64,000 nucleotides of DNA from Peribacillus sp. FSL E2-0218 (GTDB lineage Bacteria > Bacillota > Bacilli > Bacillales > DSM-1321): contig NZ_CP150304.1 of NCBI RefSeq assembly GCF_037992945.1, positions 4,602,501-4,666,500 of the forward strand, read 5' to 3'. This document shows, piece by piece, positions 26,729-35,000 of the stretch. The position numbers and the translations under genes were made by a program. The notes below the pieces were generated by a model that saw nothing but the letters and a program-made list of their open reading frames with translations, was not told the origin of the DNA and ran no database searches. Position 1 is the stretch's first letter. Each line of letters begins with the position of its first letter.

Positions 26729-28357
26729 ATGAAAGGTAAGGTATTTTTAGGAACTGCTTTATCCGTTGGTCTTTTATTTTCTGCTATTCCCCATCAAGAA
26801 GCTTTGGCGGCAAAAAATGTGTTGAGTGTCGAGAAGTATAATAAGCACAAAGATTCGCTAGAATTCAAGTCTGGTAAGCTTACAGATCCATCGAAGCAAA
26901 CGGCGGAAGATATCATTCTTACCTTTTTTGATAAAAACACAAAATCTTACAAGCTAGAAAATCAAAAGGCGAAAGACTCCTTCATTATCCAGAAAGAAAA
27001 CAAGGATGAACTTGGCAATACCGTCGTAAGATTGCAGCAAACTTATAAAGGCGTTCCTGTCTGGAATTCCACACAAGCTGTATTGATTGACGCAAAAGGT
27101 GTTTTATCCGTCGTCTCCGGTACGGTTGAAGCCAACCTAAACACTAAATTGGGGAAAAAGGCTAAAAAAGGGATCAGTAAAACAGAAGCCATCAAAATTG
27201 CTGAAAAAGATCTTGGATTCAAGCCTACCTACGACCACGCCCCAGAATCGGAACTGTTTGTATACGCAAGCGGCGATAAGGCCGATTATGTTTACAAAGT
27301 CAATTTGAATTTCTTGAGCCCGGAACCAGGCAATCATAACTATTTCATATCAGTCAAAACAGGTGAAATCCTGAATAAATATAATACCCTGGATGAAGTG
27401 ACAGGGACTAATTCCGTCGGTACAGGAACAGGCGTTTTGAATAATACGGTATCTCCTTTGAACACGACCTTATCGAGCGGCAAATACTATTTACAGGACA
27501 ACACTCGCGGTCAGGGCATCTTCACTTATAATGCCAATAACAAATCGAGCTTACCTGGCACACTTATGTCCAATACGACAAACGCTTTCACGACGTCCAC
27601 TGACAAAGCGGCCGTGGATGCTCATTTTTATGCTGGCAAAACCTATGATTATTACAAGTCGACTTTTGGCCGCAACTCCTATGATGGATATGGCACAAGC
27701 CTGAAATCGACCGTCCATTACGGCTCCAAATACAATAATGCCTTCTGGGACGGCACGCAAATGGTTTATGGTGATGGAGACGGCACGACGTTCATCCCAT
27801 TGTCAGGCGGCTTGGATGTCGTTGCACATGAGCTGACTCATGCCGTGACTTCCAGCGAATCCAATTTAACGTATCAAAATGAGTCCGGCGCTTTGAATGA
27901 AGCCATTTCCGATATTTTTGGTACAGTCGTAGAATTCAAGACACAAAGCTCCAAAGCGGATTACCTGATCGGCGAGGACATTTACACACCTAACATTTCC
28001 GGCGATGCACTCCGTTCGATGGCAAATCCAACATTGAATGGTGATCCTGACCATTATTCGAACCGGTATACTGGATCGGCTGACAATGGCGGTGTCCATA
28101 CGAATAGCGGAATCATCAACAAAGCGGCTTATTTGATCTCTGCAGGCGGCACCCATCATGGAGTGACCGTGTCAGGAATCGGCATTGATAAACTGGGGAC
28201 GATCTTTTACCGGGCTAACACGACCTACCTAACGTCTTCGTCCACCTTCTCTCAAGCCAGGGCTGCAGTCGTACAAGCCGCATCTGATTTGTATGGTGCA
28301 ACCAGCGCAGAAACGACCACTGTCAAAAATGCCTTTACGGCAGTCGGTGTGAATTAA
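26729..28357 (+). CDS. Secreted M4 neutral metalloprotease (bacillolysin type)
   Basis: A preproenzyme of 542 residues. Residues 1-28 are a Sec signal peptide ending near EALAA. A propeptide with FTP and PepSY domains (about 30-225) is followed by the thermolysin-like catalytic domain (about 235-542). Zinc and catalytic residues are HELTH at 367-371 and the third ligand in GALNEAISD (about 388-396). The catalytic histidine lies in DNGGVHTNSGI. It degrades extracellular protein, zinc- and calcium-dependent. The ATG at 26729 follows AAGGAG by 9 nt, so the ATG at 26711 is rejected. Confidence 0.95.
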   Translation: MKGKVFLGTALSVGLLFSAIPHQEALAAKNVLSVEKYNKHKDSLEFKSGKLTDPSKQTAEDIILTFFDKNTKSYKLENQKAKDSFIIQKENKDELGNTVVRLQQTYKGVPVWNSTQAVLIDAKGVLSVVSGTVEANLNTKLGKKAKKGISKTEAIKIAEKDLGFKPTYDHAPESELFVYASGDKADYVYKVNLNFLSPEPGNHNYFISVKTGEILNKYNTLDEVTGTNSVGTGTGVLNNTVSPLNTTLSSGKYYLQDNTRGQGIFTYNANNKSSLPGTLMSNTTNAFTTSTDKAAVDAHFYAGKTYDYYKSTFGRNSYDGYGTSLKSTVHYGSKYNNAFWDGTQMVYGDGDGTTFIPLSGGLDVVAHELTHAVTSSESNLTYQNESGALNEAISDIFGTVVEFKTQSSKADYLIGEDIYTPNISGDALRSMANPTLNGDPDHYSNRYTGSADNGGVHTNSGIINKAAYLISAGGTHHGVTVSGIGIDKLGTIFYRANTTYLTSSSTFSQARAAVVQAASDLYGATSAETTTVKNAFTAVGVN

Positions 28358-28382
28358 AAAACACAATCTATCAACCTACCCA

Positions 28383-28416
28383 AAACCTCCCTAGCTTTAG
28401 CGGGAGGTTTTTTCCT
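28383..28416 (+). terminator. Terminator of the M4 protease gene
   Basis: AAACCTCCC / GGGAGGTTT has a loop of about 11 nt and a T-run. Confidence 0.9.
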
Positions 28417-28430
28417 ATGTCGGGAACAAT

Positions 28431-28555
28431 ATTCCGGCCTTTCTGCGCGTTTTTCCGGACATTCGACGCGGGATCCGACCGTTCAGCGCGTTATTCCGGC
28501 CGATCCTCACTTTTTTCCGACTATTCCTTGCAATATTCCGGCCTTCTCCAAGATC
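28431..28555. repeat. Degenerate tandem repeat, 21-bp period (locus B)
   Basis: Six units start ATTCCGGCC, TTTCCGGAC, ATCCGACCG, ATTCCGGCC, TTTCCGACT and ATTCCGGCC, at spacings of 21, 21, 20, 21 and 21 bp, and several end in GCGCGTT. They begin 15 bp after the protease terminator. The unit resembles the reverse complement of the loci C and D units. Confidence 0.75.
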
Positions 28556-28707
28556 GTTCGTTCATGGTTCTGTGCCCATGCATGTGAATTAAAGCTAACA
28601 AAGCAGGTAGAATATGATTAATTCCATAAAATAGTTGCTTTTCTTCCTATTAACTGTCAAGCTAAGATAATCTCGACTATATTGAATAGAACAAGTAGGT
28701 GACGAAC

Positions 28708-29109
28708 ATGATTGAAGTTAAAACTTCCACACTCAGTGATGGGGAGTTCAATAGAGGCGTATTCGCGACACAGGACATTAAAAAAGGGGAGCTTTTGCAT
28801 GAAGCACCTGTCATAGCTTACCCTAACGAGGAGCATGTTTTCATAGAGAAAACGTTGCTGGCCGATTATGCATTCGAGTATGGAATCAACCATACCGCCA
28901 TGCTTTTAGGCTACGGCATGCTGTTTAATCACTCTTATACACCCAATGCAACTTATGATATAAACTTTAAGAATCACACATTTGATTTCTTTGCTTACAC
29001 CGATATAAAAGCAGGAGAAGAAATCCTCATTAATTATAATGGCGAGGTCGATAACGAAGATCCGCTTTGGTTCAACAAGGAAAACGATGGGGAAGATGAA
29101 GCTGAATGA
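28708..29109 (+). CDS. SET-domain protein (putative lysine methyltransferase)
   Basis: A 133-residue minimal SET domain. Motifs are RGVFATQDIKKGELLHEAP (start of SET), NHSYTPNATY (the NHSCxPN motif that forms the SAM-site pseudoknot) and AGEEILINYN (the ELxxDY motif with the catalytic Tyr region). There are no post-SET cysteines. Bacterial SET proteins methylate protein lysines; the target is unknown. The ATG at 28708 is preferred over the in-frame GTG three codons earlier. It is a single gene. Confidence 0.88.
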   Translation: MIEVKTSTLSDGEFNRGVFATQDIKKGELLHEAPVIAYPNEEHVFIEKTLLADYAFEYGINHTAMLLGYGMLFNHSYTPNATYDINFKNHTFDFFAYTDIKAGEEILINYNGEVDNEDPLWFNKENDGEDEAE

Positions 29110-29117
29110 TCATCCAT

Positions 29118-29172
29118 GAAAGCACCAGTTTCTTGATTCCCCAACGAGGGTTTCAAGAAACTGGTGCTTTTC
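29118..29172 (+). terminator. Terminator of the SET gene
   Basis: The long stem AAAGCACCAGTTTCTTG / CAAGAAACTGGTGCTTT is followed by T residues. Confidence 0.85.
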
Positions 29173-29203
29173 ATTTTCCCTTCGGAAGTGCTTGTATCCG
29201 ATG

Positions 29204-29244
29204 AAAAAAGCCCCCTTGAGGCATTCATTCCTCAAGGGGGCTTT
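29204..29244. terminator. Bidirectional terminator
   Basis: AAAAGCCCCCTTGAGG / CCTCAAGGGGGCTTTT with flanking A- and T-runs, between convergent genes. Confidence 0.9.
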
Positions 29245-29250
29245 TGGCCC

Positions 29251-29439
29251 TTAATGGGCAGATGGGTTACTTGATTTTGATTTTGTTATCGAATGGAGTT
29301 GGCTCTTAACCTTTTCAATCATTTCTGGTGTGGCTAAGGATTTGATTTGACTCATGGTTTTTTCACGAGTTTTCTTATTGCGCATTAAAAATGCGGCAGC
29401 TCCTATCACGACAGTTCCAATCATTTTGTTTGATGGCAT
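29251..29439 (-). CDS. Small protein with a membrane-like N-terminus, 62 aa
   Basis: The 62 residues comprise a short hydrophobic stretch (MIGTVVIGAAAFLMRN, residues 6-21) and a long basic amphipathic helix. The start is ATG 29439, 7 nt after AAGGAGG; the longer frame is rejected. It resembles small Bacillus proteins of the YtxH/YrzR kind only in layout. Function unknown. Confidence 0.75.
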   Translation of the reverse strand: MPSNKMIGTVVIGAAAFLMRNKKTREKTMSQIKSLATPEMIEKVKSQLHSITKSKSSNPSAH

Positions 29440-29529
29440 TTGAGTTTCCTCCTTCATGTTGGTTATATATAGCATTCCCTCTACTAGCGGATTTAAACAA
29501 AAACATGCAAGCCTCCGCTATTATTTTGC

Positions 29530-30756
29530 CTATTTCAGGATTTCCAAATATTTTATGCTCTCAGGACTTTTCACCACTTTTTCGGCCTGATCCGGGTCAA
29601 CCCTCGTACGGTCCAATGCGTGGAGCTTATAGGTCAGGACTCTTTTGACCGATTGATCAATCCGCTCCATAGGAACCTTCCCCGCTTTTACAGCTCCCAG
29701 TAAGCCTTCATAAACCTCAAGCTCATGAGCATATTCATGGCAGACAAGCAATATATCGGCTCCGGCAAGTATCGCTTCCATCCCCATCTCTTCATAGGAG
29801 AAGTACTTGTTCACGGCACCCATTTCCAAATCGTCCGTAATTACAAGTCCCCCATAGTTAAGTTTGCCCCGCAGCAGGTCTTCGATGATGACCTTGGAAA
29901 GGCTTGCTGGTTTTTCTTGATCATAGGCGGGATATTTGATGTGGGTCACCATCACGAAAAAGCTTCGATCATCCATTTCCCTTATGATCCTCTTGAACGG
30001 ATAAATATCCGAATTCTCGAGATCGAGCTGGTTTGCTTCCACGGAGGATGTTTCAAGATGCGGATCGACTTCGCTGCGTCCGTTGCCTGGAAAGTGTTTC
30101 AAGGCGCCCGTCACGGAAGCATCATTCAAGCCTTGAATCGTTTTCTTGCCATACCGATAGACCTTTTTAGGATCTTTCCCCACTGAACGCTTGTCGGTTT
30201 CCGATAAATCAAGCACAGGAGCGAAATTAATATGGATGCCCATCGAGCTCAGTTCTTCCCCATTCAGTTTTGCCACCTTATACATGTCTTCAGCGGATGC
30301 ATGCTGCCCAAGATCCTGCTGTGCAGGGAGCGGCGATACGCTTTCCCTCATCCGGATGATGTCCCCGCCTTCCTGATCGACCGCCACCATGAGCGGAAGC
30401 GAAAGGGAACTTTGCTTAGCCGTTTGCTGAAGCGAATTGGATAACATCGCCACCTGTTTTGGCGATTTCATATTGCGATCAAAATAAATGACGCCTCCTA
30501 TATGGTTTTTTTCGATGAGCTCGTTAATTTCACGGCCCGCTTCTGTACCCTTGAAGCCGATCATCATTAGCTGACCGACTTTTTCTTCAAGCGTCATGCT
30601 TTCAAGCATTTTGTCTATTTTCTCTTGGTTTTCCGCAATGGCATCCATTCTTTTCTCCTTATCGGTTTCGGAATGATCTTCTTTTTGGATGAACATGATG
30701 GCCATAAACGAAAGGAGCACGAAGAAAAGCGCACCCATATATATTTTTCCTTTCAT
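29530..30756 (-). CDS. Glycoside hydrolase family 3, NagZ-like beta-N-acetylhexosaminidase
   Basis: A 408-residue enzyme anchored by an N-terminal membrane helix (residues 4-22, no lipobox), so it faces the wall. The GH3 barrel has VDQEGGDIIR (127-135), KHFPGNG (220-226), the Asp-Pro-His dyad (231-233, acid/base) and the nucleophile region VITDDLEMGAV (305-315). It probably removes N-acetylglucosamine from peptidoglycan fragments. The usual KHFPGHG histidine is Asn225 here. Length is shorter than B. subtilis NagZ (about 640), which has an extra domain. No amidase gene is adjacent. Confidence 0.88.
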   Translation of the reverse strand: MKGKIYMGALFFVLLSFMAIMFIQKEDHSETDKEKRMDAIAENQEKIDKMLESMTLEEKVGQLMMIGFKGTEAGREINELIEKNHIGGVIYFDRNMKSPKQVAMLSNSLQQTAKQSSLSLPLMVAVDQEGGDIIRMRESVSPLPAQQDLGQHASAEDMYKVAKLNGEELSSMGIHINFAPVLDLSETDKRSVGKDPKKVYRYGKKTIQGLNDASVTGALKHFPGNGRSEVDPHLETSSVEANQLDLENSDIYPFKRIIREMDDRSFFVMVTHIKYPAYDQEKPASLSKVIIEDLLRGKLNYGGLVITDDLEMGAVNKYFSYEEMGMEAILAGADILLVCHEYAHELEVYEGLLGAVKAGKVPMERIDQSVKRVLTYKLHALDRTRVDPDQAEKVVKSPESIKYLEILK

Positions 30757-30975
30757 GCCCTGCCTCGCGATTGACGGTCCACCATTATAAAATCCCTTCC
30801 TTCATTGCCTTTACCATTCATTTACCTCAAAACTCCTGTCTGCCTGGATTCGATCCACTACTCTTCATCTTGTTCATAAACCGGGCATTCTATATCAAGC
30901 CAAGGTATTTTTTTGCATAAAGCATTGGCGGCGTACCATACTACTTACATACACTCATGCAAAGGAGATGCACCC

Positions 30976-31323
30976 ATGGACGGAATTTTGAGGAATTTAG
31001 CCGATACCTTCAGTCATGCAGTCGATTATGCAAAAGAAAAAATATCTGCCATTACGGGGTCAACCTCTGTTACCATCGCGGAATTGAGCCAACATATCAT
31101 CAATCAGCCTGAAACGATACTAATCAAGAAAAACCTTTTAGGAATCCCCTTCTCTTTTTATCATTTGCAAAAAGAAGATGTTACTTATTATCTGGAAATG
31201 AGAAACTCACAAATTTTACAGCTGGATGTACAAGCACATGACCATACCATCGTGTCGTATCGATCTTATCGAGATAAGTCAGACCTGCCCGCGTCAGTTA
31301 AATTTCCGAAAACCCTTTTATAG
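30976..31323 (+). CDS. Hypothetical protein, 115 aa
   Basis: A soluble protein: an N-terminal helix (LRNLADTFSHAVDYAKEKI) and a beta-rich C-terminal half (about residues 50-110) of alternating hydrophobic strands. The start follows AAAGGAGATG by about 6 nt, a strong site; the earlier ATG at 30913 has none. No motif or family was recognised. It stands alone, followed by two inverted repeats. Confidence 0.7.
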   Translation: MDGILRNLADTFSHAVDYAKEKISAITGSTSVTIAELSQHIINQPETILIKKNLLGIPFSFYHLQKEDVTYYLEMRNSQILQLDVQAHDHTIVSYRSYRDKSDLPASVKFPKTLL

Positions 31324-31327
31324 ACAT

Positions 31328-31399
31328 ACGAAGTCGCGTCTCCAAGTCCCCATCTTCTAGACCCGTTCGCTTTCGATAAAGTTCGGGAAGCGACTTCGT
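31328..31399. repeat. Inverted repeat with a long loop
   Basis: ACGAAGTCGC (31328-31337) and GCGACTTCGT (31390-31399) are perfect 10-bp arms around 52 nt. Within the loop CCCG and CGGG can also pair. No T-run follows on the plus strand. Confidence 0.6.
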
Positions 31400-31416
31400 A
31401 AAAAAGCAAAAAAAAA

Positions 31417-31453
31417 TGTAGACAAGTCTCATTTATAATCGAGTTTGTCTACA
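31417..31453. promoter_or_regulatory. Inverted repeat flanking a -10-like box
   Basis: TGTAGACAA / TTGTCTACA with a second CTC / GAG pairing; the centre contains TTTATAAT. It could be an operator or an RNA hairpin. Confidence 0.4.
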
Positions 31454-31458
31454 GTCCC

Positions 31459-31502
31459 AAAGCTGACACCCCCCATACTTAGGCGGGTACCAGCTTTTTT
31501 AT
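31459..31502. terminator. Terminator between convergent genes
   Basis: AAAGCTG...ACCC / GGGT...CAGCTTTTTT. It can serve the 115-aa gene and, in reverse, the TrmB gene. Confidence 0.6.
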
Positions 31503-31522
31503 TTTGCTTCTGGCCCTTTCCT

Positions 31523-32305
31523 CTACAGGGAGAAAAACTGATTTCTTTCCCTCGATATCCATTCATCTACATCCGCTTCATCCTTTTTAACCAGCCGGTT
31601 AACGAGAATATCATGCCAAATGTAATTTTCGAGAAAATTGATATGGATCGGATCATCCGTGTAAAACGCCGTTTCCCTCGTTTCCGATGCAGGACCGTAA
31701 ATCGTCTCCGTACCATCGATCGATAAGATGAACCATTCGTTTTCGCCAATATTGTCCACATAACTCGTTTGGCGATGAATTTCTATCCCTGATAACGGGC
31801 TTTCAACCTGAAAGGCGATTCCCTTAAGTGTGCAATGTTCAGCTGCTTCTTTAAGCTCCGGCGCGAGTTTTTCGTACATGTTGCTCCATAAGGAAACGAC
31901 GACCCTTTTCTCGGCTTTTTGAATTAAGGTGCGGCAAAACGATAGGATATGTTCTTCTCCTTTGAGAGTCATTACCCGATTGTCGGACACGGGTCCGATC
32001 TTCTCGAATTGCTTTAGTGTATCGCTGATGGATTGGTAGGTGTTGTCCCACCTCGATCGGACGGATTCCAAGAACACATCGACCGGCAGCGGGGAATATT
32101 GGATCGAGTCATTGATTTCCTCTTTGATTACGACGCCCTCTTCCTGGAGCCCATTGAGAATTTCATAGATACGCGCCCTCGGAATACCCGATTCCTTGCT
32201 AACTTGATAGGCGCTTGCTGGGCCCTGACGAACTAAAGAAACATAGGCCTTAGCTTCATATTGGCTGAATCCGAGAGACTGAAGTTTTTCAATGATATCT
32301 TGCAT
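31523..32305 (-). CDS. TrmB-family transcriptional regulator
   Basis: The 260 residues comprise an N-terminal winged helix (LGFSQYEAKAYVSLVRQGPASAYQVSKESGIPRARIYEILNGL region, residues 11-53), a coiled-coil linker (75-105) and a C-terminal PLD-like effector domain (about 110-240), typical of TrmB sugar-responsive regulators. It is divergent from a TauE/SafE exporter gene. A 24-bp inverted repeat lies in the shared region, suggesting that it regulates the exporter, itself or both. The effector is unknown. Confidence 0.88.
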   Translation of the reverse strand: MQDIIEKLQSLGFSQYEAKAYVSLVRQGPASAYQVSKESGIPRARIYEILNGLQEEGVVIKEEINDSIQYSPLPVDVFLESVRSRWDNTYQSISDTLKQFEKIGPVSDNRVMTLKGEEHILSFCRTLIQKAEKRVVVSLWSNMYEKLAPELKEAAEHCTLKGIAFQVESPLSGIEIHRQTSYVDNIGENEWFILSIDGTETIYGPASETRETAFYTDDPIHINFLENYIWHDILVNRLVKKDEADVDEWISRERNQFFSL

Positions 32306-32429
32306 AGGACCTCCTTTTTACATCCCGTAAGTTATATCCATCATACCAAATCTCATGTTGAATGCCATTCGAATTCAAAAGTGAGGGGAGGATAGGCCTT
32401 CATTTTCTTATTTACAGACGATGCTTTTT

Positions 32430-32453
32430 TAGTTACTATCTTAATAGTGACTA
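32430..32453. promoter_or_regulatory. Inverted repeat, candidate TrmB operator
   Basis: TAGTTACTAT-CTTA-ATAGTGACTA: 10-bp arms with one mismatch, in the divergent promoter region 75 bp before the exporter start. Archaeal TrmB-family sites share TACT/AGTA half-sites, which fits loosely. Confidence 0.55.
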
Positions 32454-32527
32454 ATATAACATTATGGGTTAAGGACAACGAAAGCAAGCGATTCATTCTT
32501 AATGCCATTGATACGGAGGCCTATACG

Positions 32528-33298
32528 ATGGAAGATATACAAATTTCCACACTTTTACTGCTAATGTTTTTCGGTTTTCTTGCCGCATTCATTGATTCTG
32601 TAGTTGGCGGCGGTGGCCTGATTTCCATTCCTGCCTTATTATTTTCAGGACTCTCCCCCGCTGCTGCGATTGCAACGAATAAGCTAGCAAGCTCCATGGG
32701 ATCTTTAACGAGCACCATTGCCTTCATCCGCTCGGGAAAGGTCGATTTCCGATTGGTTTCCAAGCTCTTCCCCCTTATTTTCATAGGCTCGCTTTTAGGG
32801 GCATGGGTGGTTAACTTTGTTTCATCGGATTTGCTGAAGCCGCTGATCTTGCTTCTGTTGATCGCAATCGCGATATATACCTTTTTAAAAAAGGACTGGG
32901 GACAGAAATCCACCTACACCAAGCTCACGCTGCAAAAGGCAGCATTATTCGTTGTCGCTATATTCGTTATTGGCTTTTATGATGGGTTTTTAGGGGCTGG
33001 GACGGGATCGTTCATTTTATTTGCCTTTTTGATGATCGGCTTTGATTTTTTGCATTCGGCCGGGAATGCGAAATTTTTAAACTTCGGCAGTAATCTGGCG
33101 GCATTGATCATGTTCATATTTCTGGATGCCGTCAACTTTTCATATGGGATACCGATGGGGATCTCCATGGTTGCAGGCGCATTGGCCGGCTCCAAATTCG
33201 CCCTCAAGAAAGGCGTGGCTTACGTAAGAGTGTTGTTTATCGCCGTCACCGTCATCTTGATCATAAAAAATGTAGTCGATTACTTAATGGGCGATTGA
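32528..33298 (+). CDS. TauE/SafE-family (TSUP) anion exporter
   Basis: A membrane protein of 256 residues and about eight helices. The TSUP signature FLAAFIDSVVGGGGLISIPALLF is at residues 12-34, and the internal repeat FYDGFLGAGTGSFILFAFL lies near 150-168. Family members move sulfite, sulfonates or related organic anions. ATG 32528, preceded by ACGGAGGCC, is chosen over a frame opening at 32447. It probably depends on the divergent TrmB regulator. Confidence 0.88.
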   Translation: MEDIQISTLLLLMFFGFLAAFIDSVVGGGGLISIPALLFSGLSPAAAIATNKLASSMGSLTSTIAFIRSGKVDFRLVSKLFPLIFIGSLLGAWVVNFVSSDLLKPLILLLLIAIAIYTFLKKDWGQKSTYTKLTLQKAALFVVAIFVIGFYDGFLGAGTGSFILFAFLMIGFDFLHSAGNAKFLNFGSNLAALIMFIFLDAVNFSYGIPMGISMVAGALAGSKFALKKGVAYVRVLFIAVTVILIIKNVVDYLMGD

Positions 33299-33406
33299 TG
33301 GGAATGCAGAAAATAAAATAAAACCGGAAAATCCTCCCGCACAATGTGACATATAGGAATAAATTGGGTATATGATAGTAAAGAATGTGTGGAAAGGTGT
33401 GGTTGG

Positions 33407-34345
33407 ATGACTGATAAGTGGAATGGCGAAGAAATGGCGGATGTATCGAAGCAAACCATTGTAATTACTGGAGCCAATAGCGGACTTGGCTTTGAAACGG
33501 CTTTTTCCCTGGCCGGTAAGGGGGCAGAAATCATCCTTGCTGTCCGGAATGCTTCAAAGGGGGAAAGAGCGCTCGATAGAATCTTTTCGGTCTATCCTAA
33601 CGCGAATATACGGGTCATGCAGCTGGATTTGAGCGATCTTAGCAGCATCCGGCATTTTGCTGACTCCTATAAGGAAAACTATGACTCCTTATCTGTCCTC
33701 ATCAATAATGCAGGCGTGATGATCCCGCCTTACAGCAAAACGAAGGATGGCTTCGAACTGCAATTCGGTATCAACCACCTCGGTCATTTCGCTTTGACAG
33801 GACTCCTTCTTCCGCGAATACTGTCTACACCCAGCTCAAGGGTAGTCACATTGAGCAGCTTGGCCGCCATCAATGGATTCATCGACTTTGACAATCTAAA
33901 TGGCGAAAACGGCTATAAACCAATGAAGTACTATGGACAGAGCAAGCTCGCCAACCTCCTATTCGCCCGCGAGCTCCACCATAAATTCAACCAGCATGGC
34001 GCAAGCTCGATTAGCGTAGCCTGTCACCCGGGGCTTTCCCATACGAACCTCATGTCACGCGGATCTGGCAAACCGATCAATCGATTCGTTCATTATCTAT
34101 CGAAATCCATGACCCAGCCGGCAAGCATGGGCGCACTTCCCACCCTGTTTGCCGCAACGGAGCCTTCATTAACAGGAGGCGAATATATTGGGCCCGATGG
34201 CAAGAAAAGCAGGAAGGGCTTCCCTAAGAAAGACGATATCATCGATACTCTATATAATGAAGAAACATCGAAAAGATTATGGGACATATCGGAAACCATG
34301 ACTGAGGTCAACTACCGTTTCACGAAGAGCGTTATGCCGAAATGA
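33407..34345 (+). CDS. Short-chain dehydrogenase/reductase (retinol dehydrogenase-like)
   Basis: A 312-residue SDR with cofactor motif TGANSGLGFE, NNAG in LINNAGVM, the catalytic serine in TLSSLAA and the Tyr-x-x-x-Lys pair in YGQSK. The NRIG-like NHLGHFALTGLLLP and the longer C-terminus match the retinol dehydrogenase/protochlorophyllide reductase-like group. An arginine after the first strand (AVRNASKGERA) suggests NADP. The substrate is not predictable. The ATG at 33407 has AAAGGTG upstream. Confidence 0.88.
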   Translation: MTDKWNGEEMADVSKQTIVITGANSGLGFETAFSLAGKGAEIILAVRNASKGERALDRIFSVYPNANIRVMQLDLSDLSSIRHFADSYKENYDSLSVLINNAGVMIPPYSKTKDGFELQFGINHLGHFALTGLLLPRILSTPSSRVVTLSSLAAINGFIDFDNLNGENGYKPMKYYGQSKLANLLFARELHHKFNQHGASSISVACHPGLSHTNLMSRGSGKPINRFVHYLSKSMTQPASMGALPTLFAATEPSLTGGEYIGPDGKKSRKGFPKKDDIIDTLYNEETSKRLWDISETMTEVNYRFTKSVMPK

Positions 34346-34358
34346 CCCTGATTCATGT

Positions 34359-34392
34359 AAAAAAAGAGGGAGCACTATGCTCCCTCTTTTCA
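34359..34392. terminator. Bidirectional terminator between the SDR gene and ppiB
   Basis: AAAAAGAGGGAGC / GCTCCCTCTTTT with an ACTAT loop. Confidence 0.9.
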
Positions 34393-34398
34393 CTGCGA

Positions 34399-34839
34399 TC
34401 ATTCAGCGTCGAAAACTTCGACTTTTTCCATTTTGTCGCCATTTTTCATGGCTTTTGCCGTTTCAAGCCCGGAAGTCACTTTACCGAAAACAGTGTGAAC
34501 ACCGTTAAGATGAGGCTGTGGCTCATGCACGATGAAGAATTGGCTTGAACCTGTGTCTTTTCCGGCATGTGCCATCGACAAGCTGCCCGCCTCATGCTTG
34601 TGAGGGTTTCCAGCTGTTTCACATTTAATTTGAGTGCCGCTTCCGCCTGCACCAGTACCTGTTGGATCTCCGCCTTGGCTTACGAAACCAGGGATGACAC
34701 GGTGAAAGACCACACCATTATAAAAGCCTGTGTTCGCCAGGTTTTCGAAGTTCGCTACTGTGTTTGGTGCTTCGTTCGGGAAAAGATCGAATTCAATCTT
34801 TTCTCCATTTCCCATTAGTATGTATCCTTTTTTAGCCAT
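34399..34839 (-). CDS. ppiB: Peptidyl-prolyl cis-trans isomerase (cyclophilin)
   Basis: A cytosolic cyclophilin of 146 residues, matching Bacillus PpiB (143). The active-site segments FHRVIPGFVSQGGDPTGTG and SSQFFIVHEPQPHLNGVHTVFG carry the arginine, phenylalanine and histidine of the cyclophilin site. It catalyses proline isomerisation during protein folding. ATG 34839, after AAAGGAGATG, is the start; the longer frame runs into the divergent promoter. It is divergent from the YhfP-like gene. Confidence 0.96.
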   Translation of the reverse strand: MAKKGYILMGNGEKIEFDLFPNEAPNTVANFENLANTGFYNGVVFHRVIPGFVSQGGDPTGTGAGGSGTQIKCETAGNPHKHEAGSLSMAHAGKDTGSSQFFIVHEPQPHLNGVHTVFGKVTSGLETAKAMKNGDKMEKVEVFDAE

Positions 34840-35000
34840 GTAGAACATCTCCTTTAATATGAACTGAATCAATTCTAATAGTACCATTTTTCGAACAAGA
34901 ATGAAAAGCGGGCGCTTCTTATTTCGAACTGTCTCATTATACATATCGATGTTATTTCTTTTATAATGAGGAAGATGGATGATAAAAGGAGGAACGAACC

